Shown: positions 1-5,725 of the stretch, in pieces
Layout: each line of letters opens with the position of its first letter
Position numbering within the stretch: position 1 is the stretch's first letter
Assembly: GCA_021781075.1 (NCBI GenBank)
Contig: JAJXXN010000175.1
Location: forward strand, 1 to 11,315
Direction of reading: 5' to 3'
DNA: 11,315 nt
From: Acidobacteriota bacterium
GTDB lineage: Bacteria > Acidobacteriota > Terriglobia > Terriglobales > Acidobacteriaceae
Notes under the pieces: model-generated
What the model was told of the DNA's origin: nothing
The model's input: only the letters and a program-made list of their open reading frames with translations
The model's database searches: none
Translations under genes and position numbers: made by a program

Positions 1-2
1 GC

Positions 3-323
3 GAGAATGGTCGGATTGTGGACGGGATGCTGCTGGATTTTTATGACCTGGAGGGGCCGGCGGGCACGCCCATCCAGATGCTGGTTTACAGCTATCGCAT
101 CAGCGGCGTGGACTACGAGTGCTCACAGGACGTGAGCGCGTTGGGCGCGCAACTTGGCAAGATCAATGTGCGCGCCGGTTTTCCCTGCTCGGTGCGCTAC
201 CAGCCGGGGAAACCGCAGAACAGCATAGTGATAGCGGAAATCTGGAGCGGCCTGCGCGAGGGGCTGCCGGTGCTTCCTAATTATGACGCGCCCGACCCGT
301 TGGACCTGAAATACACGCGTTGA
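3..323 (+). CDS. DUF3592-like protein, C-terminal part (5' end outside window)
   Basis: The reading frame is open from the window edge, so the gene probably begins upstream; an in-frame GTG at 18 is a possible but unsupported start. About 106 residues are visible. The segment VYSYRISGVDYECSQDVS, followed by GFPCSVRYQPGKPQNSIVIAE, matches the pattern I know from DUF3592-type proteins: a strand with Y.Y...G..Y, then a G..V.V.Y.P..P...V motif near the end. Such proteins are small, often membrane-associated and of unknown function. No membrane segment is visible in this part; any would lie in the missing N-terminal portion. The gene ends 44 bp before the CDF exporter on the same strand, and no terminator hairpin is seen in the gap. 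Family assignment rests on pattern only and is moderate; no function can be given. Confidence 0.6.
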   Translation, partial: ENGRIVDGMLLDFYDLEGPAGTPIQMLVYSYRISGVDYECSQDVSALGAQLGKINVRAGFPCSVRYQPGKPQNSIVIAEIWSGLREGLPVLPNYDAPDPLDLKYTR

Positions 324-351
324 GCGCCGACTGTTCAGCAATCGCACCGAG

Positions 352-359
352 CCTATAAA
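352..359 (+). promoter_or_regulatory. Possible -10 element for the CDF gene (leaderless start)
   Basis: TATAAA at 354-359 resembles a sigma-70 -10 hexamer and ends 8 bp before the ATG at 368, so transcription would start at or within a base or two of the start codon. No good -35 hexamer is seen at 16-18 bp spacing (best TGTTCA, 332-337). No Shine-Dalgarno sequence precedes the ATG, which agrees with a leaderless mRNA. This is an inference from one hexamer. Confidence 0.35.
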
Positions 360-367
360 CTCGTTTT

Positions 368-1315
368 ATGCATGTGCATGTGGCAAGCGCGGCCAACCGG
401 AAGCAGACGCAGGCCGTACTGCAAATATCGCTGCTGCTCACACTTGGATATGTTGCGCTGACGTTTGTGGCCGGCCTGCGCGCCCATTCGCTGGCGCTCA
501 TTTCAGAGGCGGGGCACAACCTGTCGGATTTCCTGGCATTGTTGCTGAGTGTGGCGGCCGTCCACTTCCAGGGCCGCGCCGCCGATGCGAACAGGACGTA
601 CGGCTACCTGCGCGCGGAGGTGCTGGCGGCATTTGTGAATGCCTCCACCCTGATTGCGATTGCGCTCTGGGTTGCAGTGGCGGCGGCGCACCGGCTGGCG
701 GAGCCGGTGACGGTGCATCCGCGGCTGATGATTCTGGTGGCGGCGGTGGGCGTGGCGATGAACGGCCTGGTTGCCGTGCTTCTTTGGCGTGTGGCGCGCG
801 ATGCCAACACCAAGAGCGCCTTCATCCACATGGCTGGCGACACGCTTTCGACGGCGGCGGTGATCGTGGGCGGCCTTCTCATCCGCCTGACCGGGCAGCA
901 ATGGATTGACCCGGTGCTGTCGCTGCTGATTGCCGCGCTGATTTTCTGGAGTTCGATCGGGATTGTGCGCGAGACCTTGAATATTCTCCTCGAGGGCACG
1001 CCCCACGGCCTTACCATCGAGAAGTTGCGCACGCGCATGTTGACCATCCATGGAGTGCTGGAGGTCCACGACCTGCACGCATGGAGTTTGGGATCGAACT
1101 CGCACGCATTGAGTTGCCATGTTACGATTGCCGACATTCCGCCCTCGGAGAGCGTGGCGATCTTGCAGCAACTGAACCGACTGTTGCAGGATGAATTTCA
1201 CATTGCGCACACAACAATCCAATTTGAGCATTACACCTGTGTGGACAAGGACGGATGCGCGATGCCGTTTGAGGCATTCGCAGCCACCCACACGCACCAC
1301 AGCCACAAGCATTGA
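368..1315 (+). CDS. Cation diffusion facilitator (CDF) family Zn2+-type exporter
   Basis: This 315-residue protein belongs to the CDF (CzcD/ZitB/ZnT) family of inner-membrane metal/proton antiporters that export Zn2+ and related divalent ions from the cytoplasm. Six hydrophobic segments occupy roughly residues 17-215. The transport-site signature is complete: H50xxxD54 in TM2 (SEAGHNLSD) and H154xxxD158 in TM5 (HMAGDTLS), the His/Asp set associated with zinc-type CDFs. The family motif RTYGYLRAEVLAAFVN (about 76-91) follows TM2. A cytoplasmic ferredoxin-like domain follows TM6, with HGVLEVHDLHAWSLG and a Cys/His-containing IQFEH..C segment. The N-terminus (MHVHV) and C-terminus (HTHHSHKH) are His-rich and probably bind metal. 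The ATG at 368 is the only likely start because an in-frame TAA lies at 356-358. The ester hydrolase gene follows after 23 bp and may be co-transcribed. Metal specificity is predicted, not proven. Confidence 0.93.
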   Translation: MHVHVASAANRKQTQAVLQISLLLTLGYVALTFVAGLRAHSLALISEAGHNLSDFLALLLSVAAVHFQGRAADANRTYGYLRAEVLAAFVNASTLIAIALWVAVAAAHRLAEPVTVHPRLMILVAAVGVAMNGLVAVLLWRVARDANTKSAFIHMAGDTLSTAAVIVGGLLIRLTGQQWIDPVLSLLIAALIFWSSIGIVRETLNILLEGTPHGLTIEKLRTRMLTIHGVLEVHDLHAWSLGSNSHALSCHVTIADIPPSESVAILQQLNRLLQDEFHIAHTTIQFEHYTCVDKDGCAMPFEAFAATHTHHSHKH

Positions 1316-1320
1316 TCATC

Positions 1321-1326
1321 AGGAGG
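1321..1326 (+). promoter_or_regulatory. Shine-Dalgarno AGGAGG for the ester hydrolase
   Basis: A perfect AGGAGG lies 12 nt before ATG 1339. The spacing is longer than usual, but this site favours 1339 over the in-frame TTG at 1312, which overlaps the CDF stop and would place the SD inside the gene. The 1339 start also puts the signal peptide directly at the N-terminus. Confidence 0.7.
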
Positions 1327-1338
1327 TCCAGTCGGGCG

Positions 1339-3534
1339 ATGAGGAAGCCAGAAGCCAATTTTGTGTTTTGGATGGCGGTGGCCATCCTTTCGGTTCCACC
1401 ATTCTTCGCGCAGGAGAAGAAGGATGCGGCGGCGCAGCAACCAGAAGTCCAGTTGAGCGCCGCGCAACTGGAAGCCCTGAGCGGCAGTTATGCGGCGAAA
1501 AGCGAACCGGATGAGCCGGACAATTTTTACCCGCGCGACGGGAAATTGTATTTCGAGTCTTACCGTGTGCCGCCCATGGCGCTGAAAGCGCTTTCGCCGA
1601 CGGAGTTTGAGATTGAAAAATACAAGGCCACGGTGAAATTTTCGCTGGATGCCGGCGGTCATGCCGTGTCCGCGGCGCTATCACGTGAGCCGGGGAAGAC
1701 GCTGGATCGAGTTGGCACCGCGCAGCACATTGAGTTCCCGGAGTACGCGCGGAGTGAGGCGATGATTCCCATGCGCGACGGCGTGAAGCTCCATGTGGTG
1801 ATTGTTGCGCCGAAGCCGGGGACAAAGCTGGCGGAGAAACCACAGCCGATTATTCTGGAGCGCACACCATATGGCGTGGACTGGTTTGACGGGGAGACGA
1901 TTTTCGGGATGCGGCCGGAGCTGGCGCGCGCGGGTTATATCTTTGTCGGCGGAGACATTCGCGGGCGCTACAAGAGCGAGGGCGAGTTCCGTTTGAATGC
2001 GCCGCTGGCCGCCGACCACACCAACCCGAAGAATGTGGACGAGAGCACCGATGCCTATGACACGGTTGCTTGGCTGGTGAAGAACGTGCCCAACAACAAT
2101 GGCCGCGTGGGTGTTGTGGGCACAAGTTACGATGGCTTCACGGCGATTGAGGCCGGCATTGATCCGAACCCGGCGGTGAAGGCCATCAGCCCGCAGGCGC
2201 CGATGATCGACGCATGGATGGGCGATGATTTCTTCCACAACGGCGCCTTCCGCCAGAGTTACGGTTATGATTATGCGATTCTGACCGAGCTGACAAAGGA
2301 AAACAGCGAGGTGGATTACGGCAAGGACAAGGACGGCAAGCCGAAGGACGGGTTTGATTTTTTCCTGGAGCGAGGCTCCTTCGAGCGCGACGTGAAGGAC
2401 TCGGGGATTCGCCTGCTGCCCTCATGGGAGCACTTTCTCGATCACCCGGCGTATGACGAGCTGTGGCAGTCACGCGGCGTTGAGAACACGCTGAAAAAGC
2501 TGGTTGTGCCGACGTTGAGCGTGGGCGGCTACTACGACCAGGAGGACATGTACGGCCCGCAGGAGGAGTATGCGACGCTTGAGCCGCTCGACACCAACCA
2601 CATCAATTTTCTGGCGCTGGGCCCTTGGCGCCATGGCTCGTGGGCGCAGACTACACGCCACCTGGGCGCGCTCCAGTATGGAGAGCCCATCGGCCTAGAA
2701 TTCCGGCGTGACATTGAGGCAAAGTTTTTTGCGAAGTATTTGAAGGACGAGCCCGGCTTTGACGTTGAGGACACGGTGAGCTTCCAGACTGGATCCAATG
2801 CGTGGAAGCGCTACTCGCATTTTCCACCGCTTGAGGCAACTGATATGCCACTGCACCTGGAGGGCGATGGCAAGGCAAGCTGGGACGACCCAAAGGCTGA
2901 GAGCAAGACGAGCTACGTGAGTGACCCGGCGAACCCGGTCCCGTACCGCGAGCGGCCGATTCAACCAACCTACGGGCCCGGCTCCAAATGGTACACGTGG
3001 CTGGTTGCCGACCAGCGATTCGTGGACGGCCGCAAAGATGTTGCGGTGTGGAAGCTGCCCGTGCTCAAGAAGGATTTGATCGTCACCGGCAATGTGATGG
3101 CCGACCTGTTCGCCTCGACCACCGGCTCCGACATGGATTTGGTTGTGAAGCTGATTGATGAGTACCCGGCCGATGACCCCGACCCTGCGATGCGCGGTTA
3201 TGAACTGATGACCAATGCGGAGATCTTCCGTGGGCGCTATCTGCGCAGTTTTGAGAAGCCATCCGAGTTGCGGCCCGGCTCAGTGCACGAGTTCAAGTTC
3301 AGCCTGCATGGCGTGGACCACGTCTTCAAGGCGGGACACACGGTGATGGTCGAGGTGGAGAGCACCTGGTTCCCGCTCTATGACCGCAACCCGCAAACAT
3401 TTGTGCCGAACATCATGAAGGCCGGCGCGGAGGATTTCAAGCCAGCGAGCATCACCATTCTCTCCGACCCCGGGCATGATTCGAGCGTGGTGCTCCCGGT
3501 GATGAACAGTTGCGACCATATTTCCTGTTTTTGA
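1339..3534 (+). CDS. Exported alpha-amino-acid ester hydrolase-like CocE/NonD family hydrolase
   Basis: This is a 731-residue serine hydrolase of the CocE/X-Pro dipeptidyl-peptidase (S15) fold. Residues 1-24 form a signal peptide (RK, then a hydrophobic run to PPFFA), although the -3 residue is a non-ideal Phe. Residues about 39-125 resemble the small beta-domain DUF3471 (LEALSGSY...GKLYF...). The alpha/beta-hydrolase domain begins near 137 (MIPMRDGVKL), with RTPY (Y178, likely oxyanion Tyr), GTSYDG (nucleophile S263), GGYYDQED (D400) and GPWRH (H432). A C-terminal jelly-roll covers about 551-720. D297 (WMGDDFFHNGAF), E402 and D403 match the carboxylate cluster that defines alpha-amino-acid ester hydrolases (EC 3.1.1.43). 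The S263-D297 spacing of 34 equals my recollection of S174-D208 in the Xanthomonas citri enzyme. It would cleave or transfer acyl groups bearing an alpha-amino group, in the periplasm or outside the cell. The natural substrate is unknown; a generic CocE esterase or a peptidase remains possible. Confidence 0.88.
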   Translation: MRKPEANFVFWMAVAILSVPPFFAQEKKDAAAQQPEVQLSAAQLEALSGSYAAKSEPDEPDNFYPRDGKLYFESYRVPPMALKALSPTEFEIEKYKATVKFSLDAGGHAVSAALSREPGKTLDRVGTAQHIEFPEYARSEAMIPMRDGVKLHVVIVAPKPGTKLAEKPQPIILERTPYGVDWFDGETIFGMRPELARAGYIFVGGDIRGRYKSEGEFRLNAPLAADHTNPKNVDESTDAYDTVAWLVKNVPNNNGRVGVVGTSYDGFTAIEAGIDPNPAVKAISPQAPMIDAWMGDDFFHNGAFRQSYGYDYAILTELTKENSEVDYGKDKDGKPKDGFDFFLERGSFERDVKDSGIRLLPSWEHFLDHPAYDELWQSRGVENTLKKLVVPTLSVGGYYDQEDMYGPQEEYATLEPLDTNHINFLALGPWRHGSWAQTTRHLGALQYGEPIGLEFRRDIEAKFFAKYLKDEPGFDVEDTVSFQTGSNAWKRYSHFPPLEATDMPLHLEGDGKASWDDPKAESKTSYVSDPANPVPYRERPIQPTYGPGSKWYTWLVADQRFVDGRKDVAVWKLPVLKKDLIVTGNVMADLFASTTGSDMDLVVKLIDEYPADDPDPAMRGYELMTNAEIFRGRYLRSFEKPSELRPGSVHEFKFSLHGVDHVFKAGHTVMVEVESTWFPLYDRNPQTFVPNIMKAGAEDFKPASITILSDPGHDSSVVLPVMNSCDHISCF

Positions 3535-3544
3535 TGGATGGACA

Positions 3545-3572
3545 GTGGCGCGCGGATTGCTTCGCGCGCCAC
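3545..3572 (+). terminator. Perfect 10-bp hairpin after the ester hydrolase; possible terminator without U-tract
   Basis: GTGGCGCGCG (3545-3554) and CGCGCGCCAC (3563-3572) are exact inverted complements around the 8-nt loop GATTGCTT, beginning 10 bp after the hydrolase stop codon. The stem is very GC-rich, but no T-run follows on either strand, so it is not a textbook intrinsic terminator. It could terminate weakly, protect the 3' end of the mRNA, or bind a protein. Confidence 0.4.
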
Positions 3573-3584
3573 GCGGAAACGCGA

Positions 3585-3590
3585 TAAAAT
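3585..3590 (+). promoter_or_regulatory. Possible -10 element upstream of prfA
   Basis: TAAAAT, within GATAAAATAAAGG, lies in an AT-rich patch 170 bp before the prfA start and matches 5 of 6 bases of the sigma-70 -10 consensus. No credible -35 hexamer is present at normal spacing; that position lies in the right arm of the hairpin. The rest of the 3573-3748 gap shows no gene or clear signal apart from a very short ORF discussed in the findings. Confidence 0.22.
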
Positions 3591-3748
3591 AAAGGCAATG
3601 GCAATGCACCAGCCCATCCCGGCGCTTTTGTAGCGGCACCCGCCGCCATTACCCCCGCCACGCCCGCATACCCCATGAATATTGAAATTTCCCATCCATC
3701 GCGCAAGTGCGCGGGGAGGAACCAACATTTGGCCGCCAGAGCGCGGTT

Positions 3749-3752
3749 GGAG
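3749..3752 (+). promoter_or_regulatory. Shine-Dalgarno GGAG deciding the prfA start
   Basis: GGAG lies 7 nt before ATG 3760, an ideal spacing. The open frame reaches back to a TTG at 3682, but the extra 26 residues have no counterpart in release factor 1, whose usual N-terminus is M(L/F)DRLE. The SD and the family N-terminus agree on 3760. Confidence 0.8.
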
Positions 3753-3759
3753 ACAAGAG

Positions 3760-4836
3760 ATGCTGGACCGATTGGAACAGATGGAGAAGCGGTACGAGGA
3801 GCTGAGCGCGCAGATGAGCCAGCCCGAGTTGATCAACGACCACGAAAAGTACCAGAAGGCGGCTAAAGCGCGGCGCGAGATTGAAGAGACGGTTGAGAAG
3901 TACCGCGAGCTGAAGTCGGCACAACAGGGATTGTCGGATGCGCAGGCGATGCTTGCCGAGAATGATGCCGATTTGCGGGCCATGGCCGAGGAGGAGATTG
4001 CGGCACTGGGCCCGAAGATCCCCGTGCTGGAAGATGAGTTGAAGTTGCTGTTGTTGCCCAAGGACCCGAACGACGAGAAGAACGTGATTCTTGAAATACG
4101 CGCCGGCACGGGCGGCGATGAGGCGAGCCTTTTTGCGGCCGAGGTCTTCCGCATGTACCAGCGCTTTGCCGAACAACACAGGTGGAAGATTGAAATCCTA
4201 TCCCTGTCGGAGTCATCGGTGGGCGGCTACAAGGAAGTCATTGCCATCATCGAAGGCGCACGCGTGTACTCGCAGATGAAATATGAGAGCGGCGTACACC
4301 GCGTGCAGCGCGTTCCCGAGACGGAGACGCAGGGTCGCGTGCACACCTCGGCAATCACCGTCGCCGTATTGCCGGAAGCCGAGGACGTTGACATCAAGAT
4401 AGAAGCCAAGGACCTGCGCATAGACACGTTCTGTTCGTCGGGCCCAGGCGGGCAGTCGGTGAACACAACGTACTCCGCGGTGCGCATCACGCACATTCCG
4501 ACCGGTACAGTAGTGAGCTGCCAGGATGAAAAGTCGCAGATCAAGAATCGCGAGAAGGGCATGCGCGTTTTGCGCTCGCGTTTGTATGAGCAGGAGATGG
4601 ACAAACAGAACGCCGAGCTCGCCAAGGAACGCAAGCAGCAGGTTGGCAGCGGCGACCGCAGTGAGAAGGTTCGCACCTACAACTTCCCACAGAACCGTTT
4701 GACCGACCACCGCATTGGCCTTACGTTGCACCAACTCGACCTGATCATGGAAGGCAAGCTGCAGGTAGTGGTGGATGCGCTGGTTGCCCATTACCAGGCC
4801 GAGCAGTTGAAGGCAGAGGGTTCAAAAGCCGCGTGA
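3760..4836 (+). CDS. prfA: Peptide chain release factor 1 (RF1)
   Basis: This 358-residue protein is the class I release factor that reads UAA and UAG in the ribosomal A site and triggers hydrolysis of the nascent peptide. The N-terminal helical domain starts MLDRLEQMEKRYEEL, as usual for RF1. The stop-codon recognition motif is P186-E187-T188 in RVPETETQGRVHTS, the PxT form specific to RF1 (RF2 has SPF). The catalytic GGQ is at 230-232 in SSGPGGQSVNTTYSAVRITH. The C-terminal region (DEKSQIKNREKGMRVLRSRLYE, then VRTYNFPQNRLTDHRI) is canonical, and the length matches the family. The last bases overlap prmC by four (GTGA), implying translational coupling with the enzyme that methylates Q232. 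No frameshift or missing residue is seen. Confidence 0.98.
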   Translation: MLDRLEQMEKRYEELSAQMSQPELINDHEKYQKAAKARREIEETVEKYRELKSAQQGLSDAQAMLAENDADLRAMAEEEIAALGPKIPVLEDELKLLLLPKDPNDEKNVILEIRAGTGGDEASLFAAEVFRMYQRFAEQHRWKIEILSLSESSVGGYKEVIAIIEGARVYSQMKYESGVHRVQRVPETETQGRVHTSAITVAVLPEAEDVDIKIEAKDLRIDTFCSSGPGGQSVNTTYSAVRITHIPTGTVVSCQDEKSQIKNREKGMRVLRSRLYEQEMDKQNAELAKERKQQVGSGDRSEKVRTYNFPQNRLTDHRIGLTLHQLDLIMEGKLQVVVDALVAHYQAEQLKAEGSKAA

Positions 4837-5696
4837 GTGGCCCGATGACAGTGCACGGCCTGCTCGCCTGGGGCGAGGAGCGATTGCAGAATGCGTCGCG
4901 CTCGCCATCGCCGCGGAAGGATGCGGAGTGGCTGCTTCGCCATGTGCTTGCCCGCGACGCGGCATGGCTACTGACGCACGGCGCGGACGCGGTAGAGGAG
5001 GATGCGGCGCAGAGATTCGCAACGTTGGTCAGGCAGCGCGAGACCGGCGAGCCGATGCAATACATCCTTGGCGAGTGTGAGTTTTTCGGGATGCCGTTCC
5101 GCGTCATGCACGATGTTCTCATTCCGCGGCCGGAGACGGAGCACCTGGTCGAGCGGGTGATTGAGATTGCGGCCGCATTTGATTCACCGCGAATTCTTGA
5201 CGTTGGCACCGGCTCCGGCGCAATCGCAATCGCAATCGCAAAGCAACTGCGGCATGCGCAGGTAACGGCAACAGACCTCTCCAAAGGCGCGATTGCAGTG
5301 GCGCGTGAGAACGCTGCGCGCAACGGCGCAAAGCTCCGTTTTCTCCAGGGCGACCTGCTCGAGCCTGTCTCGGGCGAACAATTCGAGATTATTGCAAGCA
5401 ATCCGCCGTATGTGCCCAGTGAAGAGAAGGCGCTGTTGGCCGTCGAGGTGCGCGACCACGAGCCGGAACTTGCGCTCTATGGTGGCGCGGATGGATTGGA
5501 TATTTACCGCCGCCTGATTCCAGCGGCGCAGGCGCTATTGGTAGGTGGCGGGTGGCTGCTTGTCGAAATGGGTTTCGGCCAGGCGGAAAAAATCAGCGCG
5601 ATGATGATTGAGTCGGGATTCGTGGAGGTCCATGCGGCCAAGGATTTGCAGGGCATCGAGAGAATTCTTTGCGGCAGAAAAAAGGGGCGCGAGTAA
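4833..5696 (+). CDS. prmC: Release factor N5-glutamine methyltransferase (PrmC/HemK)
   Basis: This 287-residue cytoplasmic enzyme uses S-adenosylmethionine to methylate the glutamine of the GGQ motif in RF1 and RF2, which raises termination efficiency. An N-terminal helical domain (about 1-90) contains the family segments DAEWLLRHVL and GEPMQYILGECEFFG. IPRPETEHLVE leads into the Rossmann methyltransferase domain. The SAM-binding loop is D123-VGTGSG-129, and the signature NPPYVP at 190-195 binds the glutamine side chain. The GTG at 4833 overlaps the prfA stop as GTGA; an in-frame ATG at 4845 would give 283 residues and cannot be excluded, since neither has a well-spaced SD (GAGGG at 4816-4820 is 12 nt before the GTG). 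The final codons also carry the terminator of the opposing GH13 gene. Confidence 0.97.
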   Translation: MSGPMTVHGLLAWGEERLQNASRSPSPRKDAEWLLRHVLARDAAWLLTHGADAVEEDAAQRFATLVRQRETGEPMQYILGECEFFGMPFRVMHDVLIPRPETEHLVERVIEIAAAFDSPRILDVGTGSGAIAIAIAKQLRHAQVTATDLSKGAIAVARENAARNGAKLRFLQGDLLEPVSGEQFEIIASNPPYVPSEEKALLAVEVRDHEPELALYGGADGLDIYRRLIPAAQALLVGGGWLLVEMGFGQAEKISAMMIESGFVEVHAAKDLQGIERILCGRKKGRE

Positions 5697-5708
5697 ACCG
5701 CGCCCCTT
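5678..5708 (-). terminator. Intrinsic terminator of the GH13 gene, embedded in the prmC 3' end
   Basis: The arms AAGGGGCGCG (5682-5691) and CGCGCCCCTT (5699-5708) pair perfectly around a 7-nt loop. Read on the minus strand, the stem is followed by six U residues (5683-5678), giving a textbook rho-independent terminator 17 bp past the GH13 stop. It overlaps the last codons and the stop (5694-5696) of prmC. On the plus strand only a weak TTCT follows, so it should act mainly for the minus strand. Confidence 0.85.
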
Positions 5709-5725
5709 CTGCTTGAGGGTTGAAA

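Noticed and set aside
503..1312. A 269-codon minus-strand frame opposite the CDF gene
   Set aside because: The His/Arg-rich translation has no family resemblance; the CDF motifs on the plus strand explain the region.
1312..1338. TTG 1312 as start of the ester hydrolase
   Set aside because: It overlaps the CDF stop, lies before the AGGAGG, and adds a non-signal extension before the signal peptide.
3682..3759. An extended RF1 N-terminus from TTG 3682
   Set aside because: The 26 extra residues are absent from the family, and a well-spaced GGAG precedes ATG 3760.
5221..5238. Three tandem CAATCG hexamers in prmC, as a possible phase-variable repeat
   Set aside because: Only three units, a multiple of three bases, and they encode the conserved Ile-Ala helix after the SAM loop; slippage would not shift the frame.
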